Shown piece by piece: positions 14,839-25,198 of a stretch of DNA of 44,490 nucleotides. Each line of letters begins with the position of its first letter. Within the stretch, counting starts at the first letter, position 1. A program made the translations under genes and the position numbers. The DNA is from Bacteroidales bacterium. GTDB lineage: Bacteria; Bacteroidota; Bacteroidia; Bacteroidales; JACABE01. The notes under the pieces were generated by a model. That model did no database searches and was not told where the DNA came from. It worked only from the letters and a program-made list of their open reading frames with translations. The DNA is taken from positions 37,545 to 82,034 of the forward strand of contig JAHEYQ010000013.1 in assembly GCA_023251515.1 (NCBI GenBank), in the 5' to 3' direction.

Positions 14839-16185
14839 TTATTTCTTCAGCCAGTTATTTTCGAAAGTGCAATTTTTATAATTATCAAAAATCTTAATAT
14901 ATGTCTTTGCAATTTTTTCGTTTATCCACTTTTTAACTGCTTTTGCTTTGGCGTTTTCGAGTGCAGCATTCTGAATTTTGTCGTAATCATCCTTTAGATT
15001 GGCTCTGTGAGCTGTAGTTCTTGTTTTCAGATAGATAATGCGATATGCTTGTTTACCATCAGCATCTTTCATTACAACAGGTTTAGAATACTCACCAATT
15101 TTTAATTTGTCAACTACAAAAAATACCGAAGGATCCACATCATCAGCACCAAATTTGGTAGTTCCGCTATTTGGATTTACTATCAAACCACCATTGTTTT
15201 TATTGGCGTCATCAGAAAACCTCAGTGCAGCAGTTTCAAAACTCATTGCACTATCTTTTATAACCTGATAAACACTGTCGAGATAATTTTTGGCTTTACC
15301 AAGTTGATAAGGCGAAACTTTAGGCATCAATAAAATGTGTCTTACGTTTACAAATTCGCCTCTTCTTTCGATAAGCTGCAATAAGTGATAACCGGCTTTG
15401 GTTTTAATTACTTTCGAAACTTCATCAGGCTGTTTTAAACTGAAAGCAGCAGCTTCAAACTCCGAAAACATTTCGCCTCTGCCAAATAAGCCAAGTTCGC
15501 CACCTTTTGAAGCAGAACCGGGATCTTCTGAATACAAAACGGCTAAAGATGCAAATTTTTCACCTTTCAGAATACGTTCACGCAATTCTTCAAGTCTTTG
15601 TTTTACAACTTCCATTTCTTCCTTACTTATTTCCGGTTGGCGAACAATATGTCCTATTTCATATTCAGCATCAATTAAAGGAATGCTGTCTTTTGGAATT
15701 TCATCATAATATTTTCTTACTTCATTTGGTGTAACTTTAATGTTTTCAGTAATATTACCTTCCATCATCTGGGCAACCATTTGTCCTCTGATAATTTCTC
15801 TGAATTCATCTTTAAATTCAAGTGTAGATTTTTTATAGAATTCTTCAAATTTTTCTTTTGATCCAAATTGAGCAATGTAATACCTCAAACGGCGGTCAAG
15901 TTCATTTTCAACTTGTTCATCAGCCACAACTACACTGTCTAATTTCGCCTGATTTATCATCAGTTTGGTAAACAAAGTGCTTTCTAAAATATTGCATTTG
16001 GCATTATCTCCACCAGTTAAATTTCCCTGAGCTTTCATTTGATTATATTGAATTTCAATATCAGAAAGCTTAACAATATTAGCTCCCACTATTGCAACTA
16101 CCTGATCAATTATTTGATTTTGAGCAATAGATGAAGTTGAAATAAAAAGAGTAATTAAAATGATGAATATTTTTATTTTTTGCAT
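14839..16185 (-). CDS. SurA-like periplasmic peptidyl-prolyl isomerase
   Basis: 448 residues with a signal peptide ending near SIAQ (about 22). The layout is that of SurA: an N-terminal chaperone domain beginning IIDQVVAIVGANIVKLSDIE, then two parvulin domains, the first from about 170 (EIGHIVRQPEI) with GGELGLFGRGEMFSEFEAAAF, the second from about 280 (VRHILLMPKVS). SurA escorts outer-membrane beta-barrels through the periplasm. It follows a related lipoprotein gene by 54 bases on the same strand. Whether it is the main SurA of this organism cannot be judged from the window. Confidence 0.88.
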   Translation of the reverse strand: MQKIKIFIILITLFISTSSIAQNQIIDQVVAIVGANIVKLSDIEIQYNQMKAQGNLTGGDNAKCNILESTLFTKLMINQAKLDSVVVADEQVENELDRRLRYYIAQFGSKEKFEEFYKKSTLEFKDEFREIIRGQMVAQMMEGNITENIKVTPNEVRKYYDEIPKDSIPLIDAEYEIGHIVRQPEISKEEMEVVKQRLEELRERILKGEKFASLAVLYSEDPGSASKGGELGLFGRGEMFSEFEAAAFSLKQPDEVSKVIKTKAGYHLLQLIERRGEFVNVRHILLMPKVSPYQLGKAKNYLDSVYQVIKDSAMSFETAALRFSDDANKNNGGLIVNPNSGTTKFGADDVDPSVFFVVDKLKIGEYSKPVVMKDADGKQAYRIIYLKTRTTAHRANLKDDYDKIQNAALENAKAKAVKKWINEKIAKTYIKIFDNYKNCTFENNWLKK

Positions 16186-16239
16186 AGTATTTATAATAAG
16201 TTGTTTTACAAACTCAATTTTCTTTTTTTTATTGTTGGT

Positions 16240-17091
16240 TTAATAAATTTTAAAATCATTATTTTTAACTGCCTGATCAAATGCTTCTTTATGCATATTT
16301 TGTATCAGTTCTAATTTTCGTTTATTAATAATGATATTTCTGATATTATCTTTTTCGAAACTGATAGGTGAAGTGCTTTCCCTTATTTTAAAGTCTTTGA
16401 TATTTATTAAATAGTAAAAATTTTCATCTTTGGTTTCTATGGTTCTGTTACTTTTCAAATAAGCTTCCTGATCATAGGTTTCTATAGGAATTTCTTTTAA
16501 TAAATCATCGAAAAGCAACCAGGCATCGTCATCCAGATAAAAGTTTACTGCATATTTTGTACACAGATCTACCAATTGATTTTTATCGTTACTATTATCT
16601 TTTTTGCTGAAAACTAAATTTTTAAATTTAGCTTTCATTGGTGAATTAATTTCTAATTTAACATAGTTTACCTTAATAATATTGTCTTTCAGCAGGAAAT
16701 TTTCGGAATTTGCATTATAGTATTTCTCAATTTCTTCATTTGAAATATTCGTATCAAGAAGTTGGTTAATTAGCTTGGTTTCATAAGAATAGATAATCAA
16801 TGAATTTTTGTAATCTTCAAGTTGTTGCGTAAAATCTTTTTGATCTGAATTTAGATTTTTCTCAGCTTTATGAAGTACTATTTTTTGTTTAATCCAATTG
16901 TTTATATAATTTTTAATAATAGAAATACTATCAGATTTAGAACTACCATCAGGAACAATACCTTTAATATCCGATTGATATAGTGTATAATCGAAAGTTG
17001 TTGCCAATATTGCATCATCTTTTTTTGAGTTACAACTTACTATAAACAGACAAAAGGTAAAAGCCAAAAGTAAATTCTTGAATATCTCCAT
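16240..17091 (-). CDS. Lipoprotein related to SurA/PrsA chaperone domain
   Basis: 283 residues with a lipoprotein signal whose lipobox reads FIVSC, Cys20 being the likely anchor. The body is charged and helical; INNWIKQKIVLHKAEKNL (about 67-84) and ISNEEIEKYYNANSENFLLKD (about 116-136; the second half of a SurA-N-like fold) resemble the helical chaperone domain of SurA and PrsA. No parvulin HILL or GG-L-G motif is present, so isomerase activity is unlikely. It lies between two parvulin-containing genes. A chaperone role is inferred from context and weak resemblance. Confidence 0.65.
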   Translation of the reverse strand: MEIFKNLLLAFTFCLFIVSCNSKKDDAILATTFDYTLYQSDIKGIVPDGSSKSDSISIIKNYINNWIKQKIVLHKAEKNLNSDQKDFTQQLEDYKNSLIIYSYETKLINQLLDTNISNEEIEKYYNANSENFLLKDNIIKVNYVKLEINSPMKAKFKNLVFSKKDNSNDKNQLVDLCTKYAVNFYLDDDAWLLFDDLLKEIPIETYDQEAYLKSNRTIETKDENFYYLINIKDFKIRESTSPISFEKDNIRNIIINKRKLELIQNMHKEAFDQAVKNNDFKIY

Positions 17092-17104
17092 TTAAATTTA
17101 TATT

Positions 17105-17138
17105 AAAACCTGACAAGTTATCAGCTTGTCAGGTTTTT
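17105..17138 (-). terminator. Hairpin between the two SurA-like genes
   Basis: AAAACCTGACAAG (17105-17117) and CTTGTCAGGTTTT (17125-17137) are perfect 13-bp inverted copies around 7 bases, with T on both exits. It lies 15 bases behind the upstream gene and 14 before the ATG of the downstream one, so it should reduce readthrough to the distal genes. Confidence 0.85.
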
Positions 17139-17152
17139 AAGTGAAATTAGAT

Positions 17153-19165
17153 TTATTTTATTGTATTATAAACTTCTCTGTTGATAGTAAAAGTATATTT
17201 TTGTCTTAAAGATTTTAACCATTCTTTTTCAAGATAGTTTTGATAATCAGCAGTAACAACACCTTTTGCTTCTGATAATGTTTTTTGCTCTGGTGCTATT
17301 TTTTTGTTTATAAGTATAATTATCAGATTGTTTCCATCATTAAGTGTGTTAGATGCACCTTCCTGCCAGTTAACCTGATCAACAAATTTGTTGTCTCCTT
17401 TAGAAAACTTGTCATATTTGTATTCTACAGCAGCACTGTCTTTTGAAAGTTTTGTAATCATTGTTTCTATTTTAGAAAAATCATGATTATATTCTTTTTT
17501 ATTTATTTTTTCAACAAATTTGCGGGCATTTTTTTCACTTACTTTATTGTCTTTAAATGTAAATACAGTTGCATCAACCCTATCTCCCCACATATAATTT
17601 ACTGCATTTTTCGAGTGGAATTCTTTTAGTCCAACAGTATCTTTAATCGCTTTTGACCAAACATTTCTGTCGGTTAAATCAAATAATAAAATACCATCAT
17701 GATATTCCTGCATTAATATTTTGAAATCCTGATATTTATCTTCAAGTTTGCTATCTGCAAATTTGAATAATAAATATTCCTGCCATTCTTTATACTTGTT
17801 ATTTACATAAGATTCAATTGATTGTGTGGGTATGCCTTCGTGTTTAACTGCCAAGTACTGTGCAAAATCTGTTTGAGTATATGTTTTTTCGCCGATACTG
17901 AACATTTTAGCTGTAAGCATTTTAGCTTCTTCAGCTTTCCATGAATTTTGGAAAATAGAATCAGTAACTACTTTGTAAAAATCTTTAATCGTTTTTTGAT
18001 TTTCAGTGAATTTATATTCAATTTTCAATTTATTTAAAAAAGATTCTTTGCTTTTATTTGAACGTTCGTCTTTGGCAATTTTTTGTTTTATTTCTGAACG
18101 TAAATCATCTAAAGGTTTAATTGCTTTTTTGTCAATAAGTTTTAAAATGTGCCATCCATATCTCGATTGAATTGCATCGCTGATATCACCGGGTTTTTCC
18201 AGTTTTGAGATGGCAACAATAAATTCCGGAATCATTCTGTTTACACCAAATTCTGGTAATACACCACCTTTACTTACTGAGCCTTTATCGTCTGAATATT
18301 CTTTTACTAAATCTTCAAATGATGTGCCGCTTTTCAGTTTGGTTTTAATCTCATTAATTTTTGTCTGAGCATTTTTCATATCAGCCTCAGGAGCATTTTG
18401 TGGCAATGAAATCAAAATATGAGCAATCTGAACTTTACCCATAGCTTTCTTTCTAGCAGTAACTTTGATAATATGGTAGCCATAATCAGAACGAATTGGC
18501 ATCGAAATTTCACCGGTTTTGGTTCTATATGCACCATCTTCAAAAGAATATATCATATCAAATGCTGAAAAATAACCTAAATCACCACCATTTCCTTTGT
18601 ACTCAGGACGTTCTTTGGTTGCAGGCATGTCTTTTGCTGATGGGTCATCAGAAGATTCAGCAGCAACTTTTTCAAAAGCTTCGCCTGCCAAAATTCTTTT
18701 TCTGAGATTAATAATCTTGTTATAAGCAACAAGCGTATCAGCCGGAGAGGCATTTTTGTCGAGTTTTATCAAAATATGACTTGCTCTGATATCAAATTGC
18801 ATATGATTATATGCTTCATTGATAAGTTCTTCGGTAACATCTTTATCAACCAGATAAGGTTGAGCCAATTGACCACGATATCCGCTTAATTCTGATTTAA
18901 ATGATTTAGCAGTATCTAAACCAGTTTCAATAGCTTCTTTAACTTTTAGTTTGAAGTTGATATATAAATCCAGATATTCATCAAGAGCTTTTTTATCAAT
19001 CGCTTGATCTTTAGTGTTGTTTTTCTGAAAAACTCTTAAAAATTCGGCTTTACTGATGTTTTCACCTGCAATATTTAATAAATATGGCTCGTTGTTTTGT
19101 TGAGCAAAACTGCCCGAAAATGTGAATAATGCAAAAAGAATCAGAATTGATTTTGTTACTTTCAT
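17153..19165 (-). CDS. Large exported parvulin chaperone (SurA/PrsA-like)
   Basis: About 670 residues. The frame runs up to 19189, but the internal ATG at 19165 gives a compact signal peptide (MKVTKS..., cleavage near SFAQ) and is preferred. The N-terminal helical chaperone domain is followed by two parvulin domains: IRASHILIKLDKNA with GGDLGYFSAFDMIYSFEDGA, and VQIAHILISLPQ with SKGGVLPEFGVNRMIPEF. The last 270 residues form an additional helical region absent from Escherichia coli SurA. It probably folds or protects outer-membrane and exported proteins. It lies downstream of guaB with no promoter visible between them. Confidence 0.87.
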   Translation of the reverse strand: MKVTKSILILFALFTFSGSFAQQNNEPYLLNIAGENISKAEFLRVFQKNNTKDQAIDKKALDEYLDLYINFKLKVKEAIETGLDTAKSFKSELSGYRGQLAQPYLVDKDVTEELINEAYNHMQFDIRASHILIKLDKNASPADTLVAYNKIINLRKRILAGEAFEKVAAESSDDPSAKDMPATKERPEYKGNGGDLGYFSAFDMIYSFEDGAYRTKTGEISMPIRSDYGYHIIKVTARKKAMGKVQIAHILISLPQNAPEADMKNAQTKINEIKTKLKSGTSFEDLVKEYSDDKGSVSKGGVLPEFGVNRMIPEFIVAISKLEKPGDISDAIQSRYGWHILKLIDKKAIKPLDDLRSEIKQKIAKDERSNKSKESFLNKLKIEYKFTENQKTIKDFYKVVTDSIFQNSWKAEEAKMLTAKMFSIGEKTYTQTDFAQYLAVKHEGIPTQSIESYVNNKYKEWQEYLLFKFADSKLEDKYQDFKILMQEYHDGILLFDLTDRNVWSKAIKDTVGLKEFHSKNAVNYMWGDRVDATVFTFKDNKVSEKNARKFVEKINKKEYNHDFSKIETMITKLSKDSAAVEYKYDKFSKGDNKFVDQVNWQEGASNTLNDGNNLIIILINKKIAPEQKTLSEAKGVVTADYQNYLEKEWLKSLRQKYTFTINREVYNTIK

Positions 19166-19224
19166 TTGCTTATTAATTATCATTGACATAGATTTTGTAA
19201 GTTTTTTGTTTATTAATAAATTAT

Positions 19225-20751
<1,527 letters not shown>

Positions 20752-20830
20752 TTAAGCTCATTATCTGTAAATTTAAGTTGTTCAAGTATCATAAAAACAG
20801 AGTTTTATGTTAAGTTTTGGGTTTGATTAT

Positions 20831-20860
20831 TTTGTCTTATTTTTTCTGATTTTACTTTTG
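20831..20860 (+). promoter_or_regulatory. Promoter of the S4-domain gene
   Basis: TTTG (20831-20834), 18 bases, then TACTTTTG (20853-20860). A second -7-like box, TAATTTTG, lies at 20897-20904 with a weaker -33 (TCTG at 20874-20877, 19-base gap). Either could serve the ATG at 20948. Confidence 0.65.
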
Positions 20861-20947
20861 TGAAATTATATTTTCTGTTATTTTATAAATAAGAGCTAAT
20901 TTTGTCGAATATTAACCGGGCAGAAATGTTCAAAAAATTTATAGTTT

Positions 20948-21154
20948 ATGAAATTTGATTTACAGGGAGAAGAGTATATAGAACTTATTAAATTACTTAA
21001 ACTTCTGGGTATTGCCGAATCAGGTGGTGATGCGAAACAAATTGTTGAAAATGGCGATGTGCTCGTTAATAATGAAGTAGAATTCAGAAAAAGAAAGAAG
21101 TTGCGTACAGGTGATATTGTTGAAATTGGAGACGAAACTATAGAAATAGGATAA
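20948..21154 (+). CDS. Small S4-domain RNA-binding protein (YbcJ-like)
   Basis: 68 residues consisting of a single S4 domain. EYIELIKLLKLLGIAESGGDAKQ (about 9-31; the alphaL helices) and the following VENGDVLVNNEVEFRKRKKL give the standard alpha-L RNA-binding fold, ending in RTGDIVEIGDETIEIG. The length and motifs match YbcJ/YaaA-type proteins, thought to bind structured RNA, perhaps in ribosome biogenesis. It is monocistronic, with its own promoter and a terminator beginning at the stop codon. Confidence 0.88.
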   Translation: MKFDLQGEEYIELIKLLKLLGIAESGGDAKQIVENGDVLVNNEVEFRKRKKLRTGDIVEIGDETIEIG

Positions 21155-21189
21155 AAAATCCTAATCTTTTTTTGAAGATTAGGATTTTT
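21154..21189. terminator. Bidirectional terminator between convergent genes
   Basis: AAAAATCCTAATCTT (21154-21168) and AAGATTAGGATTTTT (21175-21189) are perfect 15-bp inverted copies around TTTTTG. The left arm starts with the last base of the S4 gene stop codon; the right end lies 10 bases from the stop of the convergent hydrolase gene, so it serves both. Confidence 0.92.
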
Positions 21190-21199
21190 AGATTTTGTT

Positions 21200-22561
21200 T
21201 TATAATTTACAGTTATTAATCCATTTTAGAAGTGCTTTATTAATAGCATCATTAAAATGCTTTTTTCTGTAAGTTGAATTCGTCCAGTTTTTTACAGCTT
21301 GTTGCATGTTTTCATTATAGGTAAATGCATGATCAGAATTTGGTAATGAAATAAACTGTGCATTCTCTTTATGGTATTGATTTACAATATCTGCAATCCA
21401 TTGATGATCAAGTTTGCTGAAAGCAACAAAATCAGTTTCACCCCAAATTGACAAAACTTTTCCATTGTAATCAGCCCAACCTTTAAGCATGCTTACATCC
21501 TGTAATTGTTGCCAGTATTTGTAATTTCTTCCTGTAATTTTATCGGGAAACTGATATTGCCATTCTGTTTTTAGAATTTCATTTATTGCACTGTCTTTTG
21601 ATAATTCTTCAGGTGTTTTTTTGTTTATAAGATACTCATAATTAAATTTTAAGCGGTTTGCAAACCTGTTTTCATTTTCTATATAATCTTCACCGGAAAG
21701 TGTATTTTGAATTCTCGACATTTCAACAAAATATTCAAACCATGAACGGGTTACAGTTCCATAAACGGCAATCCCTCTGGCTTCGGGCTGACGTTTCATT
21801 ATTGGTGCAATTACACCTCCCATTGAATGTCCGAAAATAAATATATTATTGGTATCCAAAAACATATAATTTGGAATGCTCTGATATGCTTTTTCAAAAG
21901 CTCTCAGTTCGGTATAAAAGTCAATGTCTTCACAATTAGGTGTTCCTTTGCAGTCTCCCATACCTGGTTTTTCAACTTTAAAAACTGCAATTCCGTTTTT
22001 AACAAGTTCTGTCAGAATTTTTTCATAAGGATGATCAAATCCCATATTGTCAATACTTGCACAAGTATAACCCTGAATAAAAAATACTACAGGCAATTTT
22101 ATTTTACCTTTGGGTTTTAAAATTATATTTCGCAAATATCCGTTTTCAAAAGGAATTTCATCATAAATTACATCTGCAAAATCATAATTATCAGGTTTGT
22201 AACCCAAAGTTTTTCCTTTAATAGTTTTGGTTTTATTATTTCTGAATATCGAAAATGAAATTTCTTCATCAGCTCTTATTTTAGAAATGATTTGCAAAAA
22301 TTCACTTCGGGTTTTTATTTGTATATTATTAATAGACAGTATAATATCACCTGAATTTAATCCGATTTTTTGAGCTGTTCCACCCTCAATGGTTTGGGTA
22401 ATTAAAACGCCATTTACTGAAGTTAAATGATGAGCTTTTACAATAGAATCATTGAGGTTTAAAAGCACGCTACCCATAAAAGCTCTTCTTTTAAGATTCT
22501 GAGCATCTGTAAGATGAAATGCAAAAATCAGAAAACTGAGAAAAAATAATTTTTTAAACAT
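21200..22561 (-). CDS. Secreted PDZ plus alpha/beta-hydrolase protein
   Basis: 453 residues with a signal peptide ending near LTDAQ (about 21). A PDZ domain follows (about 35-120), marked by GLNSGDIILSINNIQI. The rest is an alpha/beta hydrolase: oxyanion region FFIQGYTCASID, nucleophile elbow GHSMGG (about 246-251), acid in WGETDFVAF and catalytic His in NSDHAF near residue 418. The substrate could be an ester or peptide; some prolyl-oligopeptidase-like and BAAT-type hydrolases share the fold. A PDZ in front of a non-HtrA hydrolase is less common and may select C-termini or membrane partners. Hairpins isolate the gene on both sides. Confidence 0.82.
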   Translation of the reverse strand: MFKKLFFLSFLIFAFHLTDAQNLKRRAFMGSVLLNLNDSIVKAHHLTSVNGVLITQTIEGGTAQKIGLNSGDIILSINNIQIKTRSEFLQIISKIRADEEISFSIFRNNKTKTIKGKTLGYKPDNYDFADVIYDEIPFENGYLRNIILKPKGKIKLPVVFFIQGYTCASIDNMGFDHPYEKILTELVKNGIAVFKVEKPGMGDCKGTPNCEDIDFYTELRAFEKAYQSIPNYMFLDTNNIFIFGHSMGGVIAPIMKRQPEARGIAVYGTVTRSWFEYFVEMSRIQNTLSGEDYIENENRFANRLKFNYEYLINKKTPEELSKDSAINEILKTEWQYQFPDKITGRNYKYWQQLQDVSMLKGWADYNGKVLSIWGETDFVAFSKLDHQWIADIVNQYHKENAQFISLPNSDHAFTYNENMQQAVKNWTNSTYRKKHFNDAINKALLKWINNCKL

Positions 22562-22591
22562 ATTGGATTGATTTTGATTTTAATGCAAAGA

Positions 22592-22623
22592 AAAAAGATT
22601 GCTAACTAATTAGCAATCTTTTT
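22592..22623 (-). terminator. Terminator behind the EF-hand membrane protein gene
   Basis: AAAAAGATTGCTAA (22592-22605) and TTAGCAATCTTTTT (22610-22623) are perfect 14-bp inverted copies around four bases. It lies 41 bases behind the stop at 22664 and 31 bases before the next ATG on the same strand. Confidence 0.9.
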
Positions 22624-22663
22624 CGATATAATTGTAAAAATAAAAGATAAAAGCTTTTAGTTT

Positions 22664-24880
22664 TTATTTAAAAAACATTTTTATCGGACAATGACTCCAT
22701 CCGTTTAAACAAAGTATATAAATTGCAATTGCAGCTAAAGCAATTATTATCAATGTAATAGGAATGACAGGCGATTTTTTCTTTGAATAAGGATCTATCA
22801 GATTTCTTTCCGAATTAGGCGGTAAAGTAGCAACTGCAGTAAGTGTTCTTCCGAAATAGATGTTTATAAGCGCTCTGGCATTTATTGCCCAGCCGTTTGC
22901 ATCTAAAAGGGGTGCCAGATTTCTTTTTCTTAGTTTCAGATAAGCCAGTATCATTGACGGACCCGATATCAAAAGCATAATACCTAACATAGCCAATGGC
23001 ATTTGCCACCATGTAAGTTTAAAAAATCCTGCTAATATAGCAACCAAAGCAGTACCTATTGCACCAATAGCCATACTGATTGCTGCAAAAATTCCGACAA
23101 ATTTTCCTATATCAAATGCTTCTGAAGCTTTGGTTGGAGCCGGTTTCTCATCAGCTGGTTTAGCTGCAGCATTTGCCGGTTCAGTAATTACTTTTTTTGT
23201 ACCTTGCTCTACACCACTTGCCATATTATCATGTGCACTCTTTTCTTTGGCAGCCGCAAATTTCTCAATCTGATTGCCAATCATTTTGCTGGCTTTGCGG
23301 TAAGGCGACCAAAATGCTTGCCTGATACTTACCGGATTTTCAATAATTTTGGTAATAGTGGCATCCCAGTCATTACCTGATCTGTCGTAAAAGACACCAT
23401 TTCTGCCAGGTATCAGATTGTCGATATCTCCATTTGTTAGAGCCACAACAATTTGCATGGTTTCTCCTTTTGAGCGTGATACACATTCACAATACATCAG
23501 ATACATGCCGCTCAAATTTGCCATAACACTATGTTTTGCTACATCATTAACTCTCAGGCACAAATCACAACTTCTTCTATCAATATAAAGTGTTCCTGCC
23601 TGAAAAATAGCTTTTTGATCTCTGGCATAAAAATCATTAAATGAAACAAAGTTTTTTAATAAAACATATAAATCTCTGTAATATCTAACCAATTGGTCTA
23701 CTTTTGATATAGAATCTGCTTCTTCCTGTAATTCAATATCTTTATCAATAAGCAAAATTAATTGTGATTTAATATTGCTGTTCAGGTATTTATGAATTTT
23801 TTCCAGACCTAAGATTTCTGCATTTGTAAGTGGTTTTTCAGAAATCCAGTTTTTATAAGCAGTAAATTTTTCTGATATAAAAAGCCAATCGCTTTCTGTA
23901 ATTGATTTTTTGTTGTTAAATAAAACATCTGCTATCAATGTTTTAAAATCATTTATCTCACTTTGCCATGCCGGATTTATTTCTTTTGTTAGTTGAAGTT
24001 CCTGATTTGCAGCTGTAAATGCCAATGGAAAGTTAGCAATTTCATCAATGCATTCGGTAAGATTTTTAGCTGAAATATTTTCATAGCGACTCATAAGCTG
24101 ATTAAATATTTCGGGAGAACGATTGTCGAATTCAGCCAGTTTGCAACGCAAAAAATAATCATCAATCTTAGCTTTCAGTTTATCAAAGGTTTGCATACAC
24201 AAATCAGTGTTTTCACCAAAAGGTAATATTAAATCTGCATCTGTTTCGGCTTTTAACTGCCAATTGGAGTATGTTTTACATTCTTCAAAAAATTTCTCAA
24301 TAATTTCAAGTGAAATACCCGGATTTCCACTTCTGTCTGTAACTGAACCACAACAGTTTATAATGTCATTAATACATTCTTTTTCTTCTTCATTATCAGC
24401 CGAATCAGAAATTATTATCCCGTCACCGTTAAATAAGGTTGATGCAAATATTTTAACCGTATCTGAGGTTTCTTCTACTGTAATATATTCATCATCAGGT
24501 CGTCCGATATTGTGAAGTATTTGTTTTGCCGATTCATAAAGTTGTTTGCCTTCCGGATTATCGGTATTAATGGCACTTAATGGAAATTTATCACCTGAAT
24601 TAATTAAATCATCCGGATTTTTCAATATCGAACCTATCCATTTAATGGCAGTAATAATTTCATTAACCCTAAGTCTGCCGTCGGAATCAGCATCCATAAG
24701 TTCAAGTGTTTTTGAATCCAGTTCCAGTCCATATATGGGGCAACTCAATGCAGTCCATAGTTTCTGATCTAACTGATCAAGATTCATTAAATCACTGCCT
24801 TTATCTATACAAACTCTATCAATGCCGCCAACTCTGGCAAATTTCCATCTGTAAGCAGTTTTATTAAAAATTTTTTTCAT
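22664..24880 (-). CDS. EF-hand-containing membrane protein of unknown function
   Basis: 738 residues, not assigned to a characterised family. Near the N-terminus a canonical EF-hand loop, DADSDGRLRVNE (63-74), has acidic residues at positions 1, 3, 5 and 12; a second stretch, FNGDGIIISD (about 153-162), is EF-like but incomplete. A long helical middle region contains a cysteine motif RRSCDLCLRVND. An Ala/Pro/Lys-rich linker leads to three membrane helices at about 594-620, 626-648 and 705-725, with LDANGWAINARALINIYFGR between the second and third. No signal peptide, so the large N-terminal part is probably cytoplasmic. Calcium binding is inferred from the loop alone. Confidence 0.7.
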   Translation of the reverse strand: MKKIFNKTAYRWKFARVGGIDRVCIDKGSDLMNLDQLDQKLWTALSCPIYGLELDSKTLELMDADSDGRLRVNEIITAIKWIGSILKNPDDLINSGDKFPLSAINTDNPEGKQLYESAKQILHNIGRPDDEYITVEETSDTVKIFASTLFNGDGIIISDSADNEEEKECINDIINCCGSVTDRSGNPGISLEIIEKFFEECKTYSNWQLKAETDADLILPFGENTDLCMQTFDKLKAKIDDYFLRCKLAEFDNRSPEIFNQLMSRYENISAKNLTECIDEIANFPLAFTAANQELQLTKEINPAWQSEINDFKTLIADVLFNNKKSITESDWLFISEKFTAYKNWISEKPLTNAEILGLEKIHKYLNSNIKSQLILLIDKDIELQEEADSISKVDQLVRYYRDLYVLLKNFVSFNDFYARDQKAIFQAGTLYIDRRSCDLCLRVNDVAKHSVMANLSGMYLMYCECVSRSKGETMQIVVALTNGDIDNLIPGRNGVFYDRSGNDWDATITKIIENPVSIRQAFWSPYRKASKMIGNQIEKFAAAKEKSAHDNMASGVEQGTKKVITEPANAAAKPADEKPAPTKASEAFDIGKFVGIFAAISMAIGAIGTALVAILAGFFKLTWWQMPLAMLGIMLLISGPSMILAYLKLRKRNLAPLLDANGWAINARALINIYFGRTLTAVATLPPNSERNLIDPYSKKKSPVIPITLIIIALAAIAIYILCLNGWSHCPIKMFFK

Positions 24881-25198
24881 AACAAAAAATTTGATTAAAT
24901 ATTTGTTTAAACAATTAATTTAAAAAAAATATTGCAATAAAACATTGTTTTATACAAAAATAAGCAATTTTTATTAATATTATTAATAATGAAAATATTA
25001 TTGATATGTATGATGTTGGAATTGTATAAAATACATGTTTTCGTGTAATTTTAAAGTGTTTTTAATGAGATTTTTGCGTTAAATTTAATCAAAAATAAAG
25101 TTAAAAAATTTTTATTTGTGTAATTATGTGTAACTTTGTATGATTTTTCTAATAAAAATATTTAAAATACAAGAATAAATAATTAATTTTTTTAAATC
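24881..25198. other. AT-rich divergent intergenic region
   Basis: 318 bases of very AT-rich sequence between divergent genes. No gene or long inverted repeat is visible. It should carry both promoters: a plus-strand candidate at 25109-25138, and a minus-strand -7-like TATTTTTG at 24955-24962 without a good -33 box. Confidence 0.6.
25109..25138 (+). promoter_or_regulatory. Candidate promoter of the first T9SS cargo gene
   Basis: TAACTTTG (25131-25138) fits the -7 consensus; TTTT (25109-25112) stands 18 bases upstream in place of TTTG. The start codon at 25199 follows after a leader of about 54 bases. Confidence 0.5.

Noticed and set aside
17105..17138. Perfect inverted repeat as a mobile-element end
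   Set aside because: Position between two genes and T runs at both exits fit an ordinary terminator; no second copy or target duplication.
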